From VXYL01 sp965116935 (GTDB lineage: Bacteria; Pseudomonadota; Gammaproteobacteria; Pseudomonadales; Azotimanducaceae): a stretch of 64,000 nt of DNA. Below the pieces are notes generated by a model. It was not told where the DNA came from. It was given only the letters and a program-made list of their open reading frames with translations, and searched no databases. The translations under genes were made by a program, and so were the position numbers. The stretch lies in assembly GCA_965116935.1 (NCBI GenBank), contig OZ220737.1, forward strand, positions 5,580,001-5,644,000, given 5' to 3'. How positions within the stretch are numbered: position 1 is the stretch's first letter; the number at the start of each line of letters is the position of its first letter. Positions 7,176 through 15,266 of the stretch are shown one piece after another.

Positions 7176-8057
7176 TCAGTGGTGGTAGATCGTGGCGCGG
7201 GCCAAGAGCTCCGGGGCAGCAATGGATTCGCGGCGGCAGGCCACCAAGTCTTCCTTGCGGAAGACATAGAAGGCACTTTCGCGGCCCCGGCGCAGGCGGA
7301 ATGTGAGGTGCTCGTCCTCGGGCAGGGACTTGAGGGTGCCGCCGTAGTCGCAGGCCACGCTGGCTACGGCCTCGGTAATGTCGCCGGTCGCCGGTTCCGG
7401 TGGCTGTGCTTCGTGCTGGCGCAGCGTTCGCAGAAAGTCGTACTGTGCATCGATGTCTTGTTCTAGCACTTCGTATTCGCTGTCCAAGGCGGCGAGTTCC
7501 GCCTCGCGCTCGCGGATGCAGTCCGCGATCTCGTCCTTGTCCTTGCATTCGTCGCCAAACCGAATCCCAATGCGGCCTTCGTCGGGATCGTAGAAGCGGC
7601 TGACAAGGCTGGGGTCACGCGCCTGTTTTGCGCGCAGGCGCCGCAGTTCCTGGCGCAGATCCCGTTGCTGATTGCGAATCGCGCGCTGTTCCTCGCGCAG
7701 CTCCCTCAGTTCCGCGAGGTCCTCCGGCTCGTAGGGCGCAATGGCGAGTTGCACGTTGGCGACGATTTCCTGCACCACGTGGGGTATCTGGTCGATGGCC
7801 GTAACCTCGAAATCGCCAACGCGACTCGCTGGCCGGTGCGCCATGTCCATGTCGATCAACACCCCCTGTCCAGCGAGATAAATCGCCTCCGCGTCGACGA
7901 CGCGAACGCGCTCTGCGGTGTTGGCAAGTGCCGTCGGAATCACCTCCCGCGCCACGCTCATCTCGTGCCGCAGCGCCTCCAACGCCGGCGGCTGGTTCGA
8001 CGCGGCGGCGACCGTCAGCGTCAACGACATCGTGCCAGCCACAGCGAGCAACTTCAT
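7176..8057 (-). CDS. Exported coiled-coil protein of unknown function in an ECF sigma operon
   Basis: A 293-residue protein with a Sec-type signal peptide (MKLLAVAGTMSLTLTVAAA, then SNQPP). After a folded N-terminal part (to about 105), residues 110-150 form a highly charged coiled coil (EDLAELRELREEQRAIRNQQ and on) and residues 180-215 a second one (IREREAELAALDSEYEVLEQ). Cysteines occur as DECKDKDEIADCIRE and later as singles. Its ATG overlaps the TGA of the anti-sigma gene (ATGA), making it the third gene of a sigma/anti-sigma/periplasmic-protein operon. It may act as the sensor or target of that signalling pathway; no family is recognised. Confidence 0.75.
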   Translation of the reverse strand: MKLLAVAGTMSLTLTVAAASNQPPALEALRHEMSVAREVIPTALANTAERVRVVDAEAIYLAGQGVLIDMDMAHRPASRVGDFEVTAIDQIPHVVQEIVANVQLAIAPYEPEDLAELRELREEQRAIRNQQRDLRQELRRLRAKQARDPSLVSRFYDPDEGRIGIRFGDECKDKDEIADCIREREAELAALDSEYEVLEQDIDAQYDFLRTLRQHEAQPPEPATGDITEAVASVACDYGGTLKSLPEDEHLTFRLRRGRESAFYVFRKEDLVACRRESIAAPELLARATIYHH

Positions 8058-8764
8058 GGCGATGCTCCTTCAGGTGTCATGCCCTCGGGCTCCAAGGAGA
8101 GCCCCGGCGGCGGTTCCCAGCCGATCTGCTGCAACTGCAAGGAAAGCTGGTCCACGCGCTCCTGCTCCTTCAGTTGATGCGCCACCACATAGCGCAGGCT
8201 CTGGTCGGTCTCCAGCGCCTGGCGGTCCATCTCGGCCTTGAGCAGGCGCGCGAGCGCGTCGAGTTCGCGTTGGCGCCGGTCCTCGTTCGCCACCATGACG
8301 GCCTGGACGATGAGCGATTGGTCCACCTCAAGCCGATGCTGGAAGTCCTGCTGCCATTCGTCGAACGTGGCATTCAGCACCTGGGCGTTCGCCGGCACGG
8401 GCGTTGCCGCCATCGTCGGCGGAGCTTCGCTGTCGGGCGCGGCAACGCGGACGAAGGCAACGAAGGCGAGCGCCAACGCGCCCAGGCTCGCCGCGGTGGG
8501 AAGCAGTTGCCACCAGCGCAGATCCCGAGGCCAGGGCGGCAGACGCCAGCCCCGCCGCCCGGACGGCACATGCGGCAAGAGGATCATTGGCGCGGGCAGG
8601 TCTTCCCACGCCTCTGCCTGTCGTTGCCACGCGCCGAGCGTGGCGGCGAGGGAGAAACAGTCGTCGCACCCCTCGATGTGCGCCTGCACGCGTCGGGTGG
8701 CTGCCGCGTCGAGCGTGCCGTCGGCGAGCTCGGCGAGCAGGGGGCCAGCCTCATCACAGTTCAC
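8054..8764 (-). CDS. Putative anti-sigma factor with zinc-finger (zf-HC2-like) domain
   Basis: A protein of 236 residues starting at a GTG. The N-terminus MNCDEAGPLLAELADG followed by RRVQAHIEGCDDCFSLAATL is the HC2 zinc-finger pattern of ZAS-type anti-sigma factors. The usual HxxxCxxC ends here as HIEGCDDC. One transmembrane helix follows near residues 105-128 (LLPTAASLGALALAFVAFVRV). A periplasmic region ends in a coiled-coil-like tail (DRRQRELDALARLLKAEMDR, QLKEQERVDQLSLQLQQ). The start overlaps the sigma-factor gene by 11 bp and the stop overlaps the next gene, so the three genes are tightly coupled. It should hold the ECF sigma at the membrane. Confidence 0.87.
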   Translation of the reverse strand: MNCDEAGPLLAELADGTLDAAATRRVQAHIEGCDDCFSLAATLGAWQRQAEAWEDLPAPMILLPHVPSGRRGWRLPPWPRDLRWWQLLPTAASLGALALAFVAFVRVAAPDSEAPPTMAATPVPANAQVLNATFDEWQQDFQHRLEVDQSLIVQAVMVANEDRRQRELDALARLLKAEMDRQALETDQSLRYVVAHQLKEQERVDQLSLQLQQIGWEPPPGLSLEPEGMTPEGASP

Positions 8765-9302
8765 CTTGCAGCTCCTCGTGGTGCTTCAGTTTCTTCAGTG
8801 CGCCGTAGAGGCGCGTCTTGGCCGTGTTGGGTGAGATGCCAAGCTGCATCCCGATGTCTTCGAACGTGAACTGCTGGAAGAACTTCAGCTCGACGACGTG
8901 GCGCTGCGCGGCCGGCAGCGCCTCGAGTGCGGCGAGAATGCGCCGGTTAGTGCGGCTCATGGCCGCCCCCTCCTGAGGTCCGGGGTCATCCGTCGGAGGC
9001 GCGCTGGTTTCGTCGAACTCGCCCATCGGGCGACGGCGACGCAGGTAGTCCGTGCAGCGAAAGGCGGCAATGCGAAACAGCCACGCCGCAAACACGCCGT
9101 CGCCGCGGAAGCCGCCGAGGTTGCGGAACACGCCGAGGAACACCTCCTGGGCGAGGTCGCGGGCATCCTCTGCGTTGCCCGACATCCTGAACGCATAGTT
9201 GTAAACCCTCCGGTCGTAGCGACGCACAAGCGCCGTCCATGCGCGGTCCGATCCTGCCAAGGCACGCTTGACCAGCGTCTCGTCGGAAACGTCGCTCAGC
9301 AT
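8754..9302 (-). CDS. ECF (sigma-70 family) RNA polymerase sigma factor
   Basis: A 182-residue ECF sigma factor from the ATG at 9302 (a longer frame to 9329 adds no conserved sequence). Region 2 is clear: DRAWTALVRRYDRRVYNYAF, EDARDLAQEVFLGVFRNLGG and FAAWLFRIAAFRCTDYLRR. Region 4 follows a variable linker: ILAALEALPAAQRHVVELKF, then FTFEDIGMQLGISPNTAKTR with the HTH, ending in LYGALKKLKHHEE. It heads the operon with its presumed anti-sigma factor and an exported coiled-coil protein. It probably answers an envelope signal; the regulon cannot be read from the window. Confidence 0.93.
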   Translation of the reverse strand: MLSDVSDETLVKRALAGSDRAWTALVRRYDRRVYNYAFRMSGNAEDARDLAQEVFLGVFRNLGGFRGDGVFAAWLFRIAAFRCTDYLRRRRPMGEFDETSAPPTDDPGPQEGAAMSRTNRRILAALEALPAAQRHVVELKFFQQFTFEDIGMQLGISPNTAKTRLYGALKKLKHHEELQGEL

Positions 9303-9655
9303 CCGTTTTGGGCCAGCGCACCCCAACAAGGGGTTCGCGCTCGCCGGAAACCTCCGGTGGCGTCCCGCTTTCGCCGGCGCTGCGGGACGGTCAGTTCATT
9401 GGCGCGCCGATTGCCTGAAGTTTGTCGCAAGCGGCAGGGTTTTGGTTTGGCGCACAACCCACTTGCGTGGACGGGCCGTTTGGAGGAGGGCAACTGGTGC
9501 TGCGCCAAAGCCGCTCTCGCAACCACTCGAAAAGGAGCTGGCAAGTGCGTTTTCATTATCGTTCTCATTCTTCAATTCAATATATATCAATAATTTACGT
9601 TGACTCTTGGCGTTCGGTATCCGACAATCCCGTACCGAATCCACTGGAGACGCCG
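9303..9655. other. Divergent intergenic region between ECF sigma operon and bacterioferritin
   Basis: 353 bp without a credible gene. The left 240 bp is ordinary high-GC sequence. The right part (about 9550-9605) turns AT-rich (tatatatcaataatttacg) and contains a Fur-box-like site, listed separately. It is the likely promoter zone for bfr on the plus strand and possibly for the sigma operon on the minus strand. Confidence 0.5.
9552..9570. promoter_or_regulatory. Fur-box-like operator upstream of bfr
   Basis: The 19 bases ttcattatcgttctcattc resemble the classical Fur box and its ATTCTCATT half. They lie about 85 bp upstream of the bacterioferritin start, next to an AT-rich block suitable for a promoter. 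A fur gene is present in the window (13841-14263). Assigned by eye against the consensus; not scored against a matrix. Confidence 0.45.
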
Positions 9656-10126
9656 ATGAAGCCACAAGACCCCGCCATCATCGAGCACCTCAACAGGGTG
9701 CTGAAGAACGAGCTGACGGCCATCAACCAGTACTTCCTGCATTCACGGATGCTGAAGGACTGGGGGCTCAAGGAGCTTGGCGAGTACGAATACGGCGAAT
9801 CCATCGACGAGATGAAGCATGCCGACCGGTTGATCGAGCGCACACTCTTCCTCGACGGCCTGCCGAATCTGCAGGACCTCGGCCGACTTCGCATCGGCGA
9901 GAATGTGGAGGAGATCCTGCGCTGCGACCTTGCCCTCGAGATGGACGCCATGCCGCCTCTGCGGGAGTCCGTGGCCTTCGCCGAATCGATCGGCGACTAT
10001 GTGAGCCGCGAGCTGTTCGAGTCGATCTTGGAGTCCGAGGAAGAGCATGTTGACTGGCTCGAGACACAGATCGAGCTGATCGAGAAGGTGGGCATCCAGA
10101 ACTTCCTCCAATCCGGGATGGATTGA
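9656..10126 (+). CDS. bfr: Bacterioferritin
   Basis: A 156-residue bacterioferritin, normal length. All ferroxidase ligands are present, offset by one from E. coli numbering: Glu19 (LKNELTAINQYF), Glu52 and His55 (DEMKHADRL), Glu95 (LALEMDAMPP), Glu128 and His131 (ESEEEHVDWLE). Met53 is the residue that ligates the inter-subunit haem. The product oxidises Fe(II) and stores ferric iron in a 24-mer cytoplasmic shell. The start MKPQDPAIIEHLN aligns with the family; upstream in-frame codons are leader sequence. The Fur-box-like site upstream suggests iron control. Confidence 0.96.
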   Translation: MKPQDPAIIEHLNRVLKNELTAINQYFLHSRMLKDWGLKELGEYEYGESIDEMKHADRLIERTLFLDGLPNLQDLGRLRIGENVEEILRCDLALEMDAMPPLRESVAFAESIGDYVSRELFESILESEEEHVDWLETQIELIEKVGIQNFLQSGMD

Positions 10127-10411
10127 GGCCCCGTTTCGCTGCAACATCCCCCGCCAGGGCTAGCCCGGGTCATGAATGCCCTACTGCGGACGACGAACCA
10201 CTCGCTGTGGCTGTGCAGGTACTCGTGCGTCCCGCGGACGCATTCGCGTGTCCTTCGGACACGTTCGCTCAGGCCCTCGACATAGTGCGAAGCTATGCTT
10301 TCGGGCTCCGGAACGAAGTGCCTCCTGGCACGCGTGCGCGTCCAGCCACAGCGGCGTCTCGTCGCCCTCGCTACGCGCGTTCATGGATAATCCGGGCTTT
10401 CGGAAGCGGTC
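10127..10411. other. Intergenic region with an array of short hairpins
   Basis: 285 bp without a gene. Consecutive small palindromes stand at 10226-10242 (tgcgtcccgcggacgca), 10247-10263 (cgtgtccttcggacacg) and 10281-10297 (catagtgcgaagctatg), in the same region as a tcctggcacgcg motif. They could form a structured RNA downstream of bfr or be REP-type repeats. No T tract follows, so ordinary termination is not supported. Confidence 0.4.
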
Positions 10412-11518
10412 ATGCCAGCGAACAAGGGCTACAAGCGGCTTTGCGAGTCGATCGGTCGGGGGGACCTCGACCAGCTTAAGGATCGTGCGGCGGAAGACCC
10501 GGAGAGCGTTCGCCACTGGAAGCCCGTAGTGGATGCCGCGTTCGCCGGCCGCGAAGACATGCTCGCCGCCTTGCTCGACGCCGGCGCCAATCCCAATGTC
10601 ATCTCCGGCGTCAGTGCCCGGCACACGCCGCTGACCCGCATCGCCCAGCACCACAGCACGATTCCAAAGCACGCTGGCCACATCGGCGCCATGCGGCTGT
10701 TGCTCACGCGCGGTGCCGATCCCAATCTGGCAGCAGGGCCGCACGGCTTCGTGCCGCTCGCGTATTCGGCGATGGCGGCAGACCAGGAGCAGATGGCGGC
10801 GCTCATGGAGGCTGGCACGGCTATCGACATGCACCTTGCGGCCATCCTACTCGACACGGGCCGCCTGCGCGGCTTCCTCGACGAGGACGCAAACCCCAAC
10901 GCCGTGGACGCACGCGGACGCTCGCCGCTGCACTTCGTGGCGCTTTCGGGCCTTTGGCAGGAGCGCTCCGAAGCCGCCATCGAATGTGCGGAATTGCTTC
11001 TCTCGCGTGGGGCGGACGTGAACTCGGCGGAGGAGATGGCCGAGGGCGACGAGGTGTTCCACGCCACCGCGCTCTGGCGCACACTGAGTTGGCAGCGGAA
11101 TCTGGAGCTGGCGGAGTTCCTGCTCGAACGCGGCGCCGACCCCAATCCCGCCGCATTCACAGCCACCTTTGACGGCGGCGATGATGTCTGCGACCTCTTG
11201 GACCGCTACGGCGCAGACTGGGAGCAACGCTTCCACGGCCGCACACCGCTGATGGACCTCATGCACTTTCGCCGTCCTGCCGGGGCCGCCTGGCTCATCG
11301 CGAGGGGCGTGGACGTGAACGCGACAGCCCCGGATGGCCGCACCGCGCTGCACTGCGCCGCCTGGCAAGGCGTGCGAGCAGACTACGTCGAAGCGCTGCT
11401 CGCAGCCGGCGCGGACCGCAACGCGCAAGACGCCGACGGCAAGACCCCGCTCGATCTTGCGGTGGAGAAGAAGCGCACCAAGCTGCTCGGAGTGCTGAGC
11501 CAGGAATCTGCGCCGTAG
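10412..11518 (+). CDS. Ankyrin-repeat protein
   Basis: A 368-residue protein made almost entirely of ankyrin repeats and without a signal peptide. Repeat signatures include AAFAGREDMLAALLDAGANP, then MRLLLTRGADPNLAAGPHG, RSPLHFVALSGLWQ, ECAELLLSRGADVNS, LAEFLLERGADPN, and the C-terminal GRTALHCAAWQG with EALLAAGADRNAQDADGKTP. The spacing is irregular in the middle (around 130-180 and 210-245), so some repeats are degenerate. Ankyrin proteins mediate protein-protein contacts and are common in host-associated bacteria; the partner is unknown. The ATG at 10412 is the first in frame. It stands alone. Confidence 0.9.
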   Translation: MPANKGYKRLCESIGRGDLDQLKDRAAEDPESVRHWKPVVDAAFAGREDMLAALLDAGANPNVISGVSARHTPLTRIAQHHSTIPKHAGHIGAMRLLLTRGADPNLAAGPHGFVPLAYSAMAADQEQMAALMEAGTAIDMHLAAILLDTGRLRGFLDEDANPNAVDARGRSPLHFVALSGLWQERSEAAIECAELLLSRGADVNSAEEMAEGDEVFHATALWRTLSWQRNLELAEFLLERGADPNPAAFTATFDGGDDVCDLLDRYGADWEQRFHGRTPLMDLMHFRRPAGAAWLIARGVDVNATAPDGRTALHCAAWQGVRADYVEALLAAGADRNAQDADGKTPLDLAVEKKRTKLLGVLSQESAP

Positions 11519-11720
11519 AACGCAGTTCGTAGGGCACGGGCTTGTCCCGTCCCATGCCGATATTCGTCGAAGCGTCCGCCACTGCACCGAGCCTGCCGTC
11601 GTGGAGGAGCCTAGCGCACGCATTTGCGTGACGTTACAGGGCGGAACGGAGGCGGTGATACGCTGCAATTTGATCGGCTGTGGGAGGGCTGCCCGTTTGT
11701 CGGAGGCTCGGGAAGAAAAC

Positions 11721-12675
11721 TCGGGGACTCGTTACCAACCCGACGAAGATCCTCCCGCCGCCCTGACCGCAGGGATGGGGCTGCAATTCGCCGCGCTGCA
11801 CCTGAGCGGCGTGATGATGATCACCATCATCACGTTCCGCGCCGCCGGCGCGTCGGAAGCCGTGTTCGCCTGGGCCGTGTTCGTGTCCGTCGTCATCGGC
11901 GGCCTCTGCACCGCGCTGCAGTCGTACCCGATCGCCCGCGTTGGCGCCGGTTACATTCTCTCGGTCGGCCCGACGAGCGCGGTCATCGCCGTGAGCGTGG
12001 ATGCGCTGGTGGACGGGGGACCGGCCCTGCTGGCGACGCTCATGGTCGCATCCGCAGTGGTTCAACTGCTGTTCGCTGCACGCCTGTCGCTGTTCCGGCG
12101 CGTGATCACGCCGACGGTGTCTGGGCACGGTGCTCATGCTGGTACCGGTGACCGTGCCGTCGGTCTTCGACCTTTTGGACGACGTGCCGGCTGGACACGG
12201 GATCTCGTCCGCGCTCGCGCCGGGTCTCGTCACCGCTGTGGTGGTGGCCGGAGGCACCCTCGGCGGCGGACCCAGACTGCGCGCTTGGGCGCCGGTGGCC
12301 GGCATTGTGCTGGGCTCGGTCGTCGCGGTGGGGTTTGGCACCTATGACACCGCACGAGTTGCGAGCGCCGACTGGATCGGCTTCCCAGCGCCGCAATGGC
12401 CCGGTCTCGATCTCGAGTTCGGCTCGTCGTTCTGGGCGCTGCTGCCGGCCTTCCTGCTGGTGTACGTGGTCACCGCCATTCGAATCGATCAGCGCGATCT
12501 TGTCCCTGCAGGGGGTCGCCTGGCGGCAGGAGCGGGCCGTGGACTTCCGCGCGGTGCAAGGCGGCGTGTTCGCGGACACGGTAAGCAATTTCATGGCGGG
12601 CTTTGCAGGCTCGATCGCCAACGGCACCCGTTCCACCACTGCCCCGCTAACCCGCCTCACCGGCGTGGGCACCGG
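11721..12675 (+). pseudogene. NCS2 xanthine/uracil permease remnant, frameshifted and truncated
   Basis: The membrane core of a nucleobase:cation symporter-2 family permease spread over three frames. Frame one has GMGLQFAALHLSGVMMITII through RRVITPTVSG. A one-base insertion near 12122 shifts to a frame reading TVLMLVPVTVPSVFDLLDD and ALLPAFLLVYVVTAI. A second shift near 12490 gives ESISAILSLQGVAWRQERAV and NFMAGFAGSIANGTRSTTAP, the conserved NCS2 motif. The gene then stops being a permease at about 12675, where sequence of an unrelated substrate-binding protein begins. The last third of the permease is lost. It is not functional. Confidence 0.85.
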
Positions 12676-13522
12676 CCGCGCCGACTGGATCGACGCCCTG
12701 CCCACCGCCCTCGTCGAAGAGTTCCGCGGCATGCCCGGGGTGCGCGTCGCATCGCTGCCGACTCCCAACAACCTCTATCTCGGCATGAACGCGATCGACC
12801 CCGCAAGCCCCTTGAGCGATGTCCGGGTGCGACGGGCGATTGCCCACGCCATCGACGTCGACGCCATCGTCGAGCATGTGGTCAACGGCCAGGCCATTCG
12901 CACGGCGCAGGTCGCGCCGGGTTCGCTTGGCTACGACCCGGGCCTTGCGCCGTACCCCTACGACCCCGCCCGCGCCCGCGCGCTCCTCGCCGAAGCCGGC
13001 TATCCGCGTGGATTCGACATCAACTGCTACAACCTGACGACGCCGCGCGAAGCGAACATCAAGGAAGTCGGGGAGGCCGCCTACGCCTTTCTCGGCGCGG
13101 TCGGCATCCGCTGCCGCATCGTCCAACTGGAGTACGGCGCCTGGGCCGACGTCCTGCGCCGGCGCACCCGACCGGACATGGACGGCATCATCAGCGCCAT
13201 GGGCGAACAGGGCCTGCCGGGCGATCCGATCTCCGCGTGGTCCCTGCACCTGCACTCGTGGAACGAGACTCGCGGCAGCGTCTCCTACCACGCCGACGCC
13301 CGCTTCGACCGGCTCCTCGAGACGGCACGCACGACGCTGGATCCGACGGAGCGGCAGACGCTCGTGCGCGAGATCGCGCGCAGGAAGCACGAGGAACTCG
13401 CCGGGGGCTTGCCGACCTACCGACCGCTCACCGCGTTCGCCTGGCGCGACACGATCGACTTCCGCCCCTGGCCCGCTGGTCACTGGCGCTCGATGCAGGA
13501 GATCCGCCGGGCGGCACGCTAG
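12676..13522 (+). pseudogene. C-terminal fragment of a family-5 extracellular solute-binding protein
   Basis: About 282 codons of the C-terminal half of a peptide/nickel-type (SBP_bac_5) substrate-binding protein. Recognisable parts are ADWIDALPTALVEEFRGM, PNNLYLGMNAIDPASPLSDV, VRRAIAHAIDVDAIVEHVV, and YDPARARALLAEAGYPRGFD. It lacks the N-terminal half and signal peptide, and it is joined in frame to the end of the decayed permease. The fragment itself has no internal stop and ends normally at 13522, so the deletion that made the junction may be recent. The cognate ATPase could be the orphan dual-ATPase gene at 15267, but that is a guess. Confidence 0.83.
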
Positions 13523-13840
13523 CGAGCCCTCCCCAAGCAAGGCCCGCCGGCAAACACCGAATCAGCAGTCCCTGCCATGCGAGGGCCTCTGGAGGGAGGG
13601 CGTCCCGCCCTCCAAAGCGTGCCGAAGGCGCGCACGCAGCGGAGCTGGCCAACGCCACCGCAAGCAAGCGTCCCAGAAAACGCCAACAAAGCGCCACCCC
13701 CGGAACAACGCCAGCAACAAACCAGTCTCTGTTCCTTGACGTGCTTGCACGATGGAGGGCGAGCGCCTAGCGCGGGCGGCGGTGGCAGTTGCTTCGTCTT
13801 CCAGGCGTTGGCTTCGGGGCGACTTTGAAGGAAGAGCCCG
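13523..13840. repeat. Intergenic copy of the dispersed repeat family
   Basis: 318 bp with no gene. Positions about 13568-13768 match 61071-61268 closely and, inverted, the two copies near 37290-37640. Landmarks are ccctgccatgcgagggcctc, ggagggcg-tc-ccgccctcc, cgcacgcagcggagctggcc, caagcaagcgtccca and ctgttccttgacgtgc. The repeat has no apparent coding capacity, lies between genes, and is one of four near-complete copies in the window. Confidence 0.75.
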
Positions 13841-14263
13841 TCAGGACAGCTTGCGAACGTAGAGCACCAGTTCGTGGTCCACCAGTTCGTAGCCACGCTT
13901 CTTGACGATGGCGCGCTGCAACTGTTCGATTTCCTCGTCCACGAACTCCATCACGGTACCGGTCTGCACGTCCACCATGTGGTCATGGTGGACGTCGCTC
14001 TTCAGCTCGTACACCGCATGGCCCTCGTTGAAGTTGTGGCGCTCGATGATGCCGGCACCCTCGAACTGCGTGAGCACGCGGTAGATGGTGGTGATGCCTA
14101 CCGAGTCGTCTTCGTCGAGGAGCTTGCGGTACACGTCTTCGGCGGAGAGGTGGTGCGGGTCCGCAGCTTCCAGCACCTCGAGCACTTTGAGGCGCGGCAG
14201 CGTCACCTTTAGCGACGCTCGGCGGAGCGTCTTCTGTGGCTCCGGTCCGTTCTGCTGTGCCAT
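13841..14263 (-). CDS. fur: Ferric uptake regulator
   Basis: A 140-residue Fur protein. The winged-helix domain covers residues 10-90 (KVTLPRLKVLEVLEAADPHH, SVGITTIYRVLTQFEGAGII). The regulatory metal site is marked by SDVHHDHMVDVQTG and the dimer domain ends LVDHELVLYVRKLS. The CxxC of the structural zinc site found in E. coli Fur reads VDVQT here, so no cysteine pair is available, as in some other gammaproteobacterial Fur proteins. It would repress iron-acquisition genes when Fe(II) is plentiful. Possible targets in the window are the bfr promoter (site at 9552) and the TonB receptor. Divergent from the dienelactone hydrolase. Confidence 0.95.
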   Translation of the reverse strand: MAQQNGPEPQKTLRRASLKVTLPRLKVLEVLEAADPHHLSAEDVYRKLLDEDDSVGITTIYRVLTQFEGAGIIERHNFNEGHAVYELKSDVHHDHMVDVQTGTVMEFVDEEIEQLQRAIVKKRGYELVDHELVLYVRKLS

Positions 14264-14418
14264 TTCTGCCGCGCCTAGGAGTCAGTAACCATGACATTAG
14301 CCGTGGGCCACCTGCATTTGCAAGGGTTGACCTTCGGCGTCGGCTTCGGAGCGGGAGTTGCCGCAGAGCGGGCGGCGCGGGTAGCCTTTCGCGAACAACG
14401 CATGGAGACGCAGCGGAC

Positions 14419-15153
14419 ATGATCGAACGGCACATTGACATCCAGACCGCGGACGGCGAGATGAACTCCTTCCTCGTGCATCCCGACGAGGGCGGCCCGC
14501 ACCCCGTGGTGCTGTTCTACATGGACGCCCCCGGCAAGCGCGAGGAACTACACGACATGGCGCGTCGCATCGCCAGCGTCGGCTACTACGTGCTGCTGCC
14601 AAACCTCTACTACCGCGACGTGCGCGAGTTCAACCTCACCATGCCCGGCGCCACCCGCGAGCGGATGCAGGAACTGATGGGACATCTGACCAACGCCATG
14701 GTCTGCGAGGACACCCGGGCGATGTTCGACTTCCTCGCCGGCGAGGAAGCCGCCGGCAGCGGCCCGGTGGGCGCCATCGGCTATTGCATGAGCGGCCCGT
14801 TCGTGTTCGCGGCGGCGGCAGAGTTTGCGGACCGCATCCGCGCCAGCGCCTCGCTGCACGGCGTGCGCCTGCACACCGACGCACCGGACTCCCCGCACCT
14901 CACCGCAGACCGCATCCAGGGCGAAATCTACTTCGGCTGTGCGGAAACCGACAACTGGGCGCCACCGGAACTGATCGAGCGCCTGGACGCGCACCTCGCC
15001 ACGACGGGCATCGACTACCGCATCGAGTGGTATCCCGGCACGGCGCACGGCTTCGTCTTCCCCGAGCGCGAGGGCATTTACGTCAAGGACGCGGCAGAGC
15101 GGCATTGGCAGCGGCTGTTCGCCATGTTTCGGCGCCAATTGGACGTGGCCTGA
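14419..15153 (+). CDS. Dienelactone hydrolase family protein
   Basis: A 244-residue alpha/beta hydrolase of the DLH type. The nucleophile elbow is GAIGYCMSGPFVFAAA with Cys in place of Ser, as in dienelactone hydrolases. The catalytic Asp is likely in GCAETDNWAPPELIE and the His in PGTAHGFVFPERE. The substrate may be a lactone or ester. The start MIERHIDIQTADGEMNSF aligns with the family N-terminus; a longer open frame upstream is not conserved sequence. Divergent from fur. Confidence 0.9.
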   Translation: MIERHIDIQTADGEMNSFLVHPDEGGPHPVVLFYMDAPGKREELHDMARRIASVGYYVLLPNLYYRDVREFNLTMPGATRERMQELMGHLTNAMVCEDTRAMFDFLAGEEAAGSGPVGAIGYCMSGPFVFAAAAEFADRIRASASLHGVRLHTDAPDSPHLTADRIQGEIYFGCAETDNWAPPELIERLDAHLATTGIDYRIEWYPGTAHGFVFPEREGIYVKDAAERHWQRLFAMFRRQLDVA

Positions 15154-15266
15154 ACCGGCTTGAGGAGGGTGGGCGATAGCGCCAACCCCCTGCCAAGACC
15201 GGGTTAAGCTTGGGCGGGGTTGTAGGCACGTCCATGTGGCGGCGTGCGTCAAGGAACTGAGAGGAC

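Noticed and set aside
7176..9302. A FecI/FecR-type iron signalling system with the TonB receptor at 39.4 kb.
   Set aside because: The anti-sigma is of the zinc-finger type, no FecR domain is present and the receptor is 30 kb away without a signalling N-terminal domain.
11601..12347. An intact permease gene at 11.6-12.3 kb.
   Set aside because: The permease sequence continues in two other frames and then turns into another protein, so the open frame is only the first part of a pseudogene.
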